Positions 47,035-55,125 are shown, counted from the stretch's first letter. The stretch: DNA of 64,000 nucleotides from Flavobacterium difficile (GCF_011392115.1 NZ_JAAJBT010000002.1:186001-250000), one strand, 5' to 3'. A program made the numbers and translations. Notes: generated by a model not told the origin, from the sequence alone.

Positions 47035-47676
47035 GTGAAATTTAAATTTTACATACATATTTTATCTTTTATAATTGCGATATTATATCTTATAGGATTT
47101 AAAAATAAAAGTAAACCCTATAAGATATTGTCGCTATTTCTTTTAATTGAAGTTTTTTTGAACTTTATTAGTGATAAACTTTATCCATGGTTCAGAATAT
47201 ACAATCATTTTTTTATTAATATTATATTTTTAGTGCAGTTTGGTTTTTTGAGTTTATTTTATTCGTACTCATTTGAAAGCAAAAAATGGAGAAATGTTGT
47301 AGAATCTATTCTTATTATTGTGGTTAGCTACTTGTTAATTAAGTATTTACTCTTTCCGGATTCCTTTTTTGTATTTCATTATCAAGATATTTATATAACC
47401 ATTTTTCCAATTATAGTTTACAGTGTAATGTATTTATATAATGAATACAATTCACAACAAGAGTTATATTGGGCTAATTTTGCAATATTAACTCTAAAAA
47501 CAATTCTGTTTTTCTGTTATTTAACTTGGCCATTATCTAGTATTCAAATAGATTATGATTATATGAATGAATTTAATGATGTTGTGAGTGATTTAGCTGG
47601 GCATTCTTATGATGTAGTTTATATTGTTTATTCTGTAATTTTATTATACCAATTAAAAAAACTTAAATTTCAATAA
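47035..47676 (+). CDS. Multispanning membrane protein beside a two-component system
   Basis: The 213-residue protein has about six or seven transmembrane segments with short loops (ILSFIIAILYLIGF; FFINIIFLVQFGFLSLFY; IFPIIVYSVMYLY; VVYIVYSVILLYQL). It starts at a GTG 2 nt after the previous stop. A sensing part for the downstream kinase, which has only one membrane helix, would be a reasonable guess, but this is inference. Confidence 0.7.
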   Translation: MKFKFYIHILSFIIAILYLIGFKNKSKPYKILSLFLLIEVFLNFISDKLYPWFRIYNHFFINIIFLVQFGFLSLFYSYSFESKKWRNVVESILIIVVSYLLIKYLLFPDSFFVFHYQDIYITIFPIIVYSVMYLYNEYNSQQELYWANFAILTLKTILFFCYLTWPLSSIQIDYDYMNEFNDVVSDLAGHSYDVVYIVYSVILLYQLKKLKFQ

Positions 47677-47678
47677 AT

Positions 47679-48470
47679 ATGGAAGTTACACATCTTGCTG
47701 TAGATCAAATTATAAAAGCATTCCTATTTATTTTATTTGCTTTTTTTAGTGTTTTTTTAACCTTGGTGCTGTTCTTTTACTTTTCTCGTAAGAAGATTGT
47801 AAAAATCGCCGTTGAAAAAAAGAATCAAGAATTACATTATCAAAAAGAAATATTACAATCGGTCATTCAAACACAAGAAGATGAAAGAATGCGAATTGCA
47901 CAAGATTTACATGACGATATTAGCTCTAAATTGAATGTAGTTTCTTTAAATACACATTTGCTTAAAACCCCAAATTTATCTGAAGCGGAATATGCTGAAA
48001 TTATTGATAATATTGTTACTTTAACAAAAAAAGCACTAGAGAATTCAAGAAGAATTGCTCATGATTTACTGCCGCCAGTTTTCGAAAAGTTTGGTTTACA
48101 TGCGGCTATTGAAGAATTAGTGTTAGAATTTTCATCGGCTAAAAATGTACAAATTGAGTATGTTAATGATTTGGATTTTAGTTCATTAGAAACAAACAAA
48201 CAATTGCATATTTTTAGAATCTTACAAGAATTGCTAAATAATTCAATCCGTCACGGAAAATCCACAAATATTTCTATTACTTTTGTAAGTAAAAACAAAC
48301 AAAATACTTGTTTTTATTCAGACAATGGTGTAGGATTTAAGACCAATTTTGGAAATCAAAAAAGAGGAATCGGAATGCAAAACATTGAAAGTAGAATCAA
48401 TTTCTTAGGCGGTTACATAAATGTTCAATCCGAAATTGATAAAGGTGTTCAAATTGAATTTAATTTTTAA
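47679..48470 (+). CDS. Sensor histidine kinase (HisKA_3/HATPase type)
   Basis: The 263-residue kinase has one N-terminal transmembrane helix (about 10-34), no visible sensor domain, the DHp segment with H78 in MRIAQDLHDDISSKL, and a HATPase domain with N box LQELLNNSIRHG, G1 box DNGVGF and G2 box GIGMQNIESR. These are the features of NarX/DesK-type kinases. The response regulator gene follows after 3 nt. Confidence 0.93.
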   Translation: MEVTHLAVDQIIKAFLFILFAFFSVFLTLVLFFYFSRKKIVKIAVEKKNQELHYQKEILQSVIQTQEDERMRIAQDLHDDISSKLNVVSLNTHLLKTPNLSEAEYAEIIDNIVTLTKKALENSRRIAHDLLPPVFEKFGLHAAIEELVLEFSSAKNVQIEYVNDLDFSSLETNKQLHIFRILQELLNNSIRHGKSTNISITFVSKNKQNTCFYSDNGVGFKTNFGNQKRGIGMQNIESRINFLGGYINVQSEIDKGVQIEFNF

Positions 48471-48473
48471 AAA

Positions 48474-49151
48474 ATGAGCGCAAAAATAAATATTGTTTTA
48501 GCAGATGATGAAGTACTTTTTAGAAAAGGTATTTCATTCTTGTTGCAGCGTGAACCTAATTTTAACATAGTTTTCGAAGCAAATGACGGACAAGAATTAG
48601 TAGATTATTTAAAAGCTTCTGAAACTTTACCTGATATTGTGATTACCGATTTAAAAATGCCAAATCTAAATGGTGTGGAAACTACTAAAATATTACACGC
48701 TGAATTTCCTGAACTTAAAATAATTGCCTTAACCAGTTATAATACGCCGTCTTTTATCTCCAACATGATTCAAGTTGGTGCTGTTTCTTATATTGTAAAA
48801 AATGCTTCTCCCGAAGATGTTGTTTTAACTATCAATGAGGTGGCAAACAAAGGATTTTATTATAATGAAGAGGTGATGAAAGTTATTTACAAAGATATTA
48901 TTTCTGGAAAACAGTCTGCCAAAAGTGACTTAGACAGTATGCAATTGACTTCTCGAGAAATTGAAATTTTAAAGTTAATTTGCAAACAATTTAATGCTGT
49001 TGAAATCGCAGAAATTTTAAGTATTAGTCCAAGAACCGCTGAAGGACATCGAAATAATTTATTGCTAAAAACCCAAACAAAAAATATTGCGGGATTAGTT
49101 GTGTATGCTATTCAGAATAATATCATTACTTTAAATGAAATTGATTTGTAA
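48474..49151 (+). CDS. NarL/LuxR-family response regulator
   Basis: The 225-residue regulator has a receiver domain with phosphoacceptor D59 (VITDLKMPN), conserved Lys in VKNASPED, and a C-terminal LuxR-type HTH (LTSREIEILKLICKQFNAVEIAEILSISPRTAEGHRNNLL). It pairs with the kinase directly upstream. Candidate target sites lie at 49455-49519, in front of the next gene. Confidence 0.95.
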   Translation: MSAKINIVLADDEVLFRKGISFLLQREPNFNIVFEANDGQELVDYLKASETLPDIVITDLKMPNLNGVETTKILHAEFPELKIIALTSYNTPSFISNMIQVGAVSYIVKNASPEDVVLTINEVANKGFYYNEEVMKVIYKDIISGKQSAKSDLDSMQLTSREIEILKLICKQFNAVEIAEILSISPRTAEGHRNNLLLKTQTKNIAGLVVYAIQNNIITLNEIDL

Positions 49152-49158
49152 TTTTTTT

Positions 49159-49276
49159 TTTTTTTGAATTCAGTTCGAACAATTTAGAAGATAAAGAACT
49201 GTTGAATATAATTGAATAATCAGATTTTCCTAAGGACTAGGATGGGAGAAAATTATCCGAACTGAATTCAAAAAAA
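49159..49276. repeat. 19-bp perfect inverted repeat enclosing 80 nt
   Basis: Arms TTTTTTTGAATTCAGTTCG (49159-49177) and CGAACTGAATTCAAAAAAA (49258-49276) pair without mismatch. Between them is an AT-rich 80-nt segment with a possible inner hairpin around TTTTCC and GGGAGAAAA. It begins 8 nt past the response regulator stop. No T run follows the right-hand arm on either strand, so it is not a normal terminator. Confidence 0.85.
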
Positions 49277-49280
49277 GCTA

Positions 49281-49406
49281 TTAACATATAATTAAAAATT
49301 TAGCTACCAAAACAGCATAAATACAAATTGTAATTCCTAATAAAACCAAACCAATTAGTCTTAAGGTATTGTTTTCTTTTTTCTCAAACATGGGGAAAGT
49401 ATTCAT
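49281..49406 (-). CDS. Small single-helix membrane protein (41 residues)
   Basis: An ATG at 49406 opens a 41-residue frame (MNTFPMFEKKENNTLRLIG then a helix VLLGITICIYAVLVAKFLIIC). A charged head followed by one 20-residue hydrophobic segment is characteristic of real small membrane proteins. The helix and the lack of another explanation for this 126 bp support it; length makes it uncertain. Confidence 0.5.
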   Translation of the reverse strand: MNTFPMFEKKENNTLRLIGLVLLGITICIYAVLVAKFLIIC

Positions 49407-49454
49407 ATCATTAATTTTTTTACTAAATTATACTGTTTGAACTTTATATTTTAG

Positions 49455-49519
49455 AGTAGAAATACCTGTTTTTTAAACCAGGTAGAAATACCTGGTTTTG
49501 TATGCGTAGAATTACCTGT
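49455..49519 (+). promoter_or_regulatory. Three dyad boxes GTA-N4-TACCTG, candidate operator sites
   Basis: GTAGAAATACCTG occurs at 49456 and 49482, and GTAGAATTACCTG at 49506. Each core is a dyad (GTA, four bases, TAC). Spacing is 26 and 24 bp, about two and a half helical turns. They sit upstream of a perfect -7 box at 49549 and next to the two-component regulator gene, whose family binds dyads of this type. Confidence 0.7.
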
Positions 49520-49548
49520 TTTATTCTATTTAATTTTTATCTTTTCCT

Positions 49549-49556
49549 TATCTTTG
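49549..49556 (+). promoter_or_regulatory. Promoter element for the exported GATase-like gene
   Basis: TATCTTTG matches TAnnTTTG. No TTG at -33 is present, which fits an activator-dependent promoter. The start codon is at 49595. Confidence 0.6.
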
Positions 49557-49594
49557 GTTTTATTATTAGTAAATCAACCTATTAGCATTTTTTC

Positions 49595-50875
49595 ATGAAT
49601 TCGAAAATTAAGTTATTTGTACTTGCAGCATTTGTTTTTTTTACGACCTCTTCTGTAGTAGCTTCGTCTATTTTAGTACCAATGGATGATGAAGGACAAC
49701 AAAATCATTTAAAAGCATACGGAATTACCTATTGGGCTTTAGCTAAAAGTTATAAGGTAAATTGGCTATTAAATTACAGAGGTGGTTCTTTTTTACTTCC
49801 AGATAGTGAAGATATTCGAAAAGAATGTCAAATTCGTGGTGTGTCTTTTGAAGTATTAACAGATGGTGCAACTGCCTCAATTTTAGAAGAAATAAGTAGT
49901 CCTTCTCAAAATATGGAAACGGTTGTTTTAGAAAAAGCGCCAAAGATTGCCGTTTATACACCAAAAGGAAAACAACCTTGGGATGATGCTGTTACAATGG
50001 TCCTAACGTATGCCGAAATTCCATATACAGAAATTTACGATGAAGAAGTTTTGTCAGATCAATTGGTTTTATATGAATGGTTGCATTTGCATCATGAAGA
50101 TTTTACCGGACAATACGGAAAGTTTTTTGGGAATTACCGTAATACACCTTGGTACATACAACAAAAGTTAGAAGCAGAAGCCTTAGCAAAAAAATTAGGG
50201 TATGCTAAAGTTTCCGAAGAAAAAAGAGCAGTGGCTATTAAAATTAGAGATTATGTTATTGGTGGTGGCTTTATGTTTGCCATGTGTTCCGCTACAGATA
50301 GTTTTGATATAGCACTTTCTGCTGAAAATACAGATATCTGCGAGCCTATGTTTGATGGTGACGCAAGTGAACCTAATTATCAAGCTAAAATTGATTATTC
50401 AAATACATTTGCTTTTAAAGATTATATATTGGAAAAGCAACCTATGAAATATGAATTCTCAGATATTGATACTACTGAAGAACATGGAAAAGGTAGTTTT
50501 TCTATGGATGTTGATTATTTTACTCTAATGGATTTTTCAGCAAAATGGGATCCAATTCCAACTATGTTGTGCCAAAATCATACACAAATTGTGAAAGGAT
50601 TTATGGGGCAAACTACTGCTTTTGCTGCAAATAAAATAAAATCTAATGTATTGGTGATGGCCGAGTGTAAAATAAACGGTGAAGCACGTTACATTCACGG
50701 TCAGAAAGGAAAAGGAATGTTTACCTACTATGGCGGTCACGATCCAGAAGATTATCAACATAGAGTAGGTGAAGATCCTACGGTCTTAGAACTTCATCCT
50801 AATTCGCCAGGTTATCGCTTAATTTTAAATAATGTATTGTTTCCAGCAGCAAGAAAAAAGAAATTAAAAACTTAA
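49595..50875 (+). CDS. Exported protein usually named asparagine synthetase B; GATase1-like
   Basis: The 426-residue protein has a signal peptide ending SSVVASS. Databases often name it asparagine synthetase B, but it lacks the N-terminal Cys and the ATP pyrophosphatase domain of that enzyme. The segment KIAVYTPKGKQPWDDAV and the elbow-like GGGFMFAMC231SATD suggest a class-I glutamine amidotransferase-like fold with C231 as a possible nucleophile. It stands alone between the dyad boxes and a terminator. Confidence 0.7.
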   Translation: MNSKIKLFVLAAFVFFTTSSVVASSILVPMDDEGQQNHLKAYGITYWALAKSYKVNWLLNYRGGSFLLPDSEDIRKECQIRGVSFEVLTDGATASILEEISSPSQNMETVVLEKAPKIAVYTPKGKQPWDDAVTMVLTYAEIPYTEIYDEEVLSDQLVLYEWLHLHHEDFTGQYGKFFGNYRNTPWYIQQKLEAEALAKKLGYAKVSEEKRAVAIKIRDYVIGGGFMFAMCSATDSFDIALSAENTDICEPMFDGDASEPNYQAKIDYSNTFAFKDYILEKQPMKYEFSDIDTTEEHGKGSFSMDVDYFTLMDFSAKWDPIPTMLCQNHTQIVKGFMGQTTAFAANKIKSNVLVMAECKINGEARYIHGQKGKGMFTYYGGHDPEDYQHRVGEDPTVLELHPNSPGYRLILNNVLFPAARKKKLKT

Positions 50876-50916
50876 AAAAAGAGGCCAAACTCGATAGAAT
50901 TTGGCCTCTTTTTTTT
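50874..50916 (+). terminator. Intrinsic terminator after the GATase-like gene
   Basis: A stem of 16 bp or so (AAAAAAAGAGGCCAAA with TTTGGCCTCTTTTTTT) starts at the stop codon and ends in a T run. It can work on both strands. Confidence 0.9.
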
Positions 50917-50932
50917 GTCTCTGTATTTTCAA

Positions 50933-51616
50933 TTAAAAACCTCCTAATTTTTGTTCAAGTTCTTCAGGAGTAACTTTTTCATATCCTTCTGGAATGACAA
51001 AACAATTTACAGAAGGTTCTTTTTCAAATAAAACGGCTAACATATTGACTTTTCCTCTTTCTGTATTTACGGTTATTTCAAGTGGGTATCCAGTTAGTTT
51101 TACTTTGTCTTCTGGTTTATTTTGAGGTGTAATTGCCTCCGTAATATAAAAGTCAGAAGTTGTTCCATTATTCATTTTTACAAATGCTTTATAGCAGTCA
51201 AAACCTAAAATCTTTTTTGTGTCTTTTTTGTTGTAAGTAACAGATTCTGCATTTTTCAATGAACTTAATTCCGAATTAGACATTAGATTAGCCTCTCCAA
51301 CAATTTCTAATTTTTGACCCATTGCATCCATTAAAACACGCGTGTTTTTTGGCTCATTTTTATCAATTGTAATTGTCTTTATGGAAATCATACCGCCTAT
51401 CATATCTATCTGAGTGGCATTCGATTTATCTGTAAATGAGACTTTAATAGTGTTAGATCCCATTGCTGCCATTTCTTCATTGTCGGACATAGTCATATCA
51501 TAAGTAATCACTCCAGTTTTTACTTGTGCATAAAATGCTGTTGATGTAAAAGCAAGTAGCAAAAAGGTAATTTTTTTAAGTTTTTCATAGTTTAGTTTTT
51601 TTTTAGCTTTTTTCAA
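50933..51616 (-). CDS. Exported DUF4412/GLPGLI-like protein, start region uncertain
   Basis: The frame encodes a 227-residue protein with a signal peptide (ITFLLLAFTSTAFYAQ) and a beta-rich body (GVITYDMTMSDNEEM; ILGFDCYKAFVKMN). In frame, only a TTG at 51616 is available. An ATG at 51588 lies one base out of frame, in front of A runs; one more A there would give the ordinary start MKKLKKITFLLL. So either TTG is used, or the ATG has a frameshift. It is in an operon with the YceI and cytochrome genes. Confidence 0.7.
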   Translation of the reverse strand: MKKAKKKLNYEKLKKITFLLLAFTSTAFYAQVKTGVITYDMTMSDNEEMAAMGSNTIKVSFTDKSNATQIDMIGGMISIKTITIDKNEPKNTRVLMDAMGQKLEIVGEANLMSNSELSSLKNAESVTYNKKDTKKILGFDCYKAFVKMNNGTTSDFYITEAITPQNKPEDKVKLTGYPLEITVNTERGKVNMLAVLFEKEPSVNCFVIPEGYEKVTPEELEQKLGGF

Positions 51617-51621
51617 ATGTT

Positions 51622-52164
51622 TTATTTTAGAATAAAGTTACAATCTAGGTTTACCTTTTTTGATACTTTTTTTGATACTACACTTGGTATTTCTATTCCG
51701 TAATCAGTTACATTTATGGCAAAATTCGTCTTAACTTCAATATCAGCACCTGTTTTCTTGATTTTTGCAAGTGTTGTAATGTCTTTGGTTTTTCCATGAA
51801 GTTCTAATTTACCTTTAAGTGTATACTCTTTGAAAGTTGCGCTAAGTTTACTTTCGTCAAAGTTTTCTAACTTACCTTTAAATACTGCTTTTGGATATTT
51901 GTCACTTTCTACATAATTTTCGTTGAAATGTTCTTCCATCAGAGCAATTTTAAACTTGAAACCTTTCAACAATGCTAATGCCTGTAAATCTCCAGTTTTA
52001 GTTTGTAAAACACAAGTTACACCACTGTTTTTGGCTTTAATTTCTTCAAAAGTAGGCACTGAAGCTTCTAATGTTATAGTTCCAGTTTTTGTTATTTTTT
52101 TATCTCCTTGAGTGGTAAAACTTGCAAGTAAAATAACTGCGATAATAAGGCTTATTTTTTTCAT
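51622..52164 (-). CDS. YceI-like exported lipid-binding protein
   Basis: The 180-residue protein has a signal peptide (IIAVILLASFTTQG). Strands such as ITKTGTITLEASVP, YPKAVFKGKLENFDE and LKGKLELHGKTKDIT have the YceI lipocalin-like pattern. YceI members bind polyisoprenoid or amphiphilic ligands in the periplasm. A c-type cytochrome gene lies 11 nt upstream, and a DUF5777 gene is on the opposite strand, a grouping common in Bacteroidota. Confidence 0.85.
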   Translation of the reverse strand: MKKISLIIAVILLASFTTQGDKKITKTGTITLEASVPTFEEIKAKNSGVTCVLQTKTGDLQALALLKGFKFKIALMEEHFNENYVESDKYPKAVFKGKLENFDESKLSATFKEYTLKGKLELHGKTKDITTLAKIKKTGADIEVKTNFAINVTDYGIEIPSVVSKKVSKKVNLDCNFILK

Positions 52165-52175
52165 AATTAATTTAT

Positions 52176-52529
52176 TTATTCTAGAAGTCCATCTGAATTC
52201 CAGTCGTTTATCTTATCAATAGTGTTTTGAGGTAATCTTTGTCCAGATTGTGGCATTAATAAACTATTTCCTTCTGGTAAAGAAATTCTTCCTAAAAGAT
52301 TGTTATTTAAAACCGCATCCCTCACTTTTACGTATGTATCTAATGATAGTGAAGTTCCTGGAATTGGTGTTGCGCCATGGCAATTAATACAATTGGCATT
52401 AATGATTGCTCTAACGTCGTTGTTGTACGTAGTTATTGCAGCTAAAGATGTTGGTTCTGTTAGGTCATCTTCGGAATTATTACTACAACTAAATAGTAAA
52501 AAAATTGGTAAAAATTTTAAGTATTTCAT
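52176..52529 (-). CDS. Small c-type cytochrome lipoprotein
   Basis: The 117-residue precursor has a lipobox (LLFSCSN, Cys 15), and one heme-binding motif C47-x-x-C50-H51 (NCINCHG). LMPQSGQRLPQ contains a Met suited to be the axial ligand. It would be a monoheme cytochrome anchored in the periplasm. The divergent promoter region to the OB-fold gene is 77 bp. Confidence 0.88.
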   Translation of the reverse strand: MKYLKFLPIFLLFSCSNNSEDDLTEPTSLAAITTYNNDVRAIINANCINCHGATPIPGTSLSLDTYVKVRDAVLNNNLLGRISLPEGNSLLMPQSGQRLPQNTIDKINDWNSDGLLE

Positions 52530-52555
52530 TTTAAAAAAGTTAAAAAATTATTTAT

Positions 52556-52588
52556 TTGACAATATTACAAAAAAAATACTTAACTTTG
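52556..52588 (+). promoter_or_regulatory. Promoter for the OB-fold/DUF5777 operon
   Basis: TTG (52556-52558) and TAACTTTG (52581-52588) are 22 nt apart, an excellent match to the Bacteroidota -33/-7 pattern. The gene starts at 52607. Confidence 0.75.
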
Positions 52589-52606
52589 CAGGTTAAAAAA
52601 AAAATT

Positions 52607-52984
52607 ATGAAAAAATTAATATTTGTAGTACTAGTAATAGGAATAGTGGTCTTTGGAATTTATACGTATTTGTACCAAGACCATAGGAATATCGCATCTG
52701 AAGAAGTTTCAGTTTCCAAAACAGTAGCGGCTATTTTTAAAGAATATCAAGAAGATGAAAAAAAAGCGAATTCTTTGTATTTAGATAAAAAAGTTAGAAT
52801 TGTAGGAAAAATAACGTCAATAAATGCAGCAGACACAATACTTGTTTTAGATAATAAGTTGTCCGCAAAAATAATTGGAAAAATTGCCAATAAAGTCAAT
52901 GATGAAATAACCTTAGAAGGTAGATTATTAGGTTACGATTCCTTATTAGAAGAAATTAACTTAGACCAAACTCAAATAAAATAA
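52607..52984 (+). CDS. Exported tRNA_anti-like OB-fold protein
   Basis: From the ATG at 52607 the protein has 125 residues: one N-terminal transmembrane anchor, then a segment KTVAAIFKEYQEDEKKANSLYLDKKVRIVGKI and an OB-fold-like strand pattern (ITSINAADTILVLDNKLSAKII). The same fold occurs in other envelope proteins of Bacteroidota. The preceding in-frame ATG at 52556 falls within the promoter and is rejected. Confidence 0.75.
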   Translation: MKKLIFVVLVIGIVVFGIYTYLYQDHRNIASEEVSVSKTVAAIFKEYQEDEKKANSLYLDKKVRIVGKITSINAADTILVLDNKLSAKIIGKIANKVNDEITLEGRLLGYDSLLEEINLDQTQIK

Positions 52985-52990
52985 TTAATT

Positions 52991-53842
52991 ATGATAAAGA
53001 AAATATTAGTTTTATGCGCTTTTTTGCCTTTTGTGTCATTTGGACAAGAGGAAGATTTATTAAAAGATTTAGATAATACACCTACAAATGAAGTGGTTAC
53101 TTCTGCATTTAAGTCGTTAAAAATTGTAAATTTAGAATCCACAAAGCTTGCCGCTAAAGGTGACTTCTACTTTATAGTTTCACACCGTTTTGGATATTTT
53201 GATCAAGGTTTTAAAGATTTTTTTGGCTTAGATGAAGCAAACACTAGATTACAATTTTTATACGGTATTTCAGATAATTTTACCGTTCATGTTTCACGTT
53301 CTGGTTTTCAAAAAGCTTATGAGGGTGCTATTAAGTATAAACTAGTTTCTCAAAAAAATTCTGGATCACCATTTGATATTGTTGGCTTTAATAGTATCGC
53401 TGTAAATTCTGCTCTTGAAAAAGTAGTATTACCTAAAGTTGAATTTTCAGATCGTTTATCTTATGTAAATCAAATCTTAATATCAAGAAAATTTAATGAT
53501 AAATTGTCTTTAGAGGTAGCGCCTACTTATTTTCATGAAAACTATGTAGCTAACAATAATCAAGATAATAGCCAATATGCTGTTGGTATGGGAGGTCGTT
53601 ATAAACTTTCTAAAAGATGGTCTGTTAATGTAGATTATGCGGCACATTTAAATAGAGACGCATCTTCAAACTTTACAAATCCTTTGTCGATTGGTTTTGA
53701 TTTAGAAACAGGTGGTCACGTTTTTCAAATGCATTTTACCAATTCTCAAGCCATGCATGAAAGTGGTTTCTTAGGAAATACTGCTGGAAGATGGGATAAA
53801 GGTCAAATCGCATTCGGTTTTAACTTGGTAAGAGTCTTTTAA
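52991..53842 (+). CDS. DUF5777 beta-barrel protein
   Basis: The 283-residue protein has a signal peptide (LPFVSFGQ). Amphipathic strands such as FYFIVSHRFGYFDQGFKDFFG and SYVNQILISRKFNDKLSLEVAPTY run to a terminal FNLVRVF, and AGRWDKGQIAFGFNL is typical of DUF5777. It is probably an outer-membrane barrel. Its genes commonly lie near YceI and c-type cytochrome genes, as here. Confidence 0.85.
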   Translation: MIKKILVLCAFLPFVSFGQEEDLLKDLDNTPTNEVVTSAFKSLKIVNLESTKLAAKGDFYFIVSHRFGYFDQGFKDFFGLDEANTRLQFLYGISDNFTVHVSRSGFQKAYEGAIKYKLVSQKNSGSPFDIVGFNSIAVNSALEKVVLPKVEFSDRLSYVNQILISRKFNDKLSLEVAPTYFHENYVANNNQDNSQYAVGMGGRYKLSKRWSVNVDYAAHLNRDASSNFTNPLSIGFDLETGGHVFQMHFTNSQAMHESGFLGNTAGRWDKGQIAFGFNLVRVF

Positions 53843-53843
53843 T

Positions 53844-54368
53844 ATGAAGTGGACGCTAATTGCTTTAATTTTTGTAAACGGTTTGTTTAGTCAGTCTAAG
53901 CCTAAAACTATTTTTGATGTGGCGAGGTCTGGTACTGTTTTAGAATTAAACGAATTATTAAAAAACAATCCAAATTGTGTTGATGAAATTAGTGAAAATG
54001 GTTATTCACCACTTATTTTAGCAACTTATCGAAATAATATTGAAGTCGCAAAAATTTTATTAAAAAAAACAAAAGATATAAATTTTTTATCTAACAGTGG
54101 AACTGCTCTAATGGCAGCTGCAATGAGAGGAAATTTAGAAATGACACAATTAATCCTATCTCAAAAAGCAAATTTAAATTTACAAGATTCTGCTGGAGCA
54201 ACTGCTTTAATGCTAGCCATTTCGACACAAAATATAGAAATCATAAAAGAAATTTTAAAAGCTGGACCTGATTTATCTATTAGAGATAATTTACAAAAAC
54301 AAGCTATAGATTATGCCCTAAAATCTAATAATAATTTAATCATAAACCTTTTCCAAAATGAAAAATAA
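53844..54368 (+). CDS. Exported ankyrin-repeat protein
   Basis: The 174-residue protein has a signal peptide (LIALIFVNGLFSQ) and about four ankyrin repeats of 33 residues, with the NGYSPLILATYRNNIEVAKILL, SGTALMAAAMRGNLEMTQLIL and AGATALMLAISTQNIEIIKEIL patterns. It probably binds partners in the periplasm. It overlaps the next gene by 11 bp. Confidence 0.9.
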   Translation: MKWTLIALIFVNGLFSQSKPKTIFDVARSGTVLELNELLKNNPNCVDEISENGYSPLILATYRNNIEVAKILLKKTKDINFLSNSGTALMAAAMRGNLEMTQLILSQKANLNLQDSAGATALMLAISTQNIEIIKEILKAGPDLSIRDNLQKQAIDYALKSNNNLIINLFQNEK

Positions 54369-55125
54369 ATTACTACTTTTTATCGTATTATGTGCCAGTT
54401 TCGCAACTGCTCAGAACTACAGTACTGGTGTTATCACATTAACAACTGGTTACACTGTGAAATTTGACACAAATCCAACTACGGTTACCATGACGATGGT
54501 TGGACCTTCAACTACAGGTTTCGCTTTAGGACTTGGAATGACATCTATGTTCACTGCGGGTGGTGACTGTGCTTTTGTTTCTGGAACAACTACTGGCAAT
54601 GCCACTTTAACGGATAGAAGATTTAGTGGAGGTGCTGCGCAACCTGCTTTAGATGCTGCACCAAATAATTGGACGGTTACTTCAAATACAGTAACTTCTA
54701 ATGTTAGAACTTTAATAGCTACTCGAGCTTTAAATACGGGTGATACTGCAGGAGGTGATTTTGTCTTTACTAACGGTCCAAGTACACTAAATTTAATTTG
54801 GGCCATAGGAAGTTCAATAAATTTTTCAAATCATAGTAGTAGAGGAAGTACTACTAGCAGTTTAGCTCTTTCAAATGATTCCTTTTTCTTAGCAGGTTTC
54901 AAATTGTATCCCAACCCAGCTGATTCTATTTTAGCTATTGATTTACCAAGTGATTATGATGCTGTACAAGTTCAAATCATTGATATTTTAGGAAAAACTG
55001 TTGTTTCTAGATCGATTACAAGTTTAGATAACAAATTAAATGTGAGTGATTTAGTAGCTGGAAATTATTTTGTAAAAGTAAGTGCTGATGATAAATTCTA
55101 CACGACGAAATTAATTATTCAATAA
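54358..55125 (+). CDS. Secreted protein with T9SS type A sorting domain
   Basis: The 255-residue protein has a signal peptide (LCASFATAQ), a central Thr/Gly/Ser-rich beta domain without recognised catalytic motif and a C-terminal sorting domain (about 180-255): FKLYPNPADSILAIDLPS, then VQIIDILGKTVVS and GNYFVKVSADDKFYTTKLIIQ. It is probably delivered to the cell surface by the type IX system. Confidence 0.88.
   Translation: MKNKLLLFIVLCASFATAQNYSTGVITLTTGYTVKFDTNPTTVTMTMVGPSTTGFALGLGMTSMFTAGGDCAFVSGTTTGNATLTDRRFSGGAAQPALDAAPNNWTVTSNTVTSNVRTLIATRALNTGDTAGGDFVFTNGPSTLNLIWAIGSSINFSNHSSRGSTTSSLALSNDSFFLAGFKLYPNPADSILAIDLPSDYDAVQVQIIDILGKTVVSRSITSLDNKLNVSDLVAGNYFVKVSADDKFYTTKLIIQ

Noticed and set aside
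49159..49276. Inverted repeat as an intrinsic terminator
   Set aside because: Neither strand has a T run after the hairpin; A and T runs are inside the stem, and the 80-nt loop is too long.
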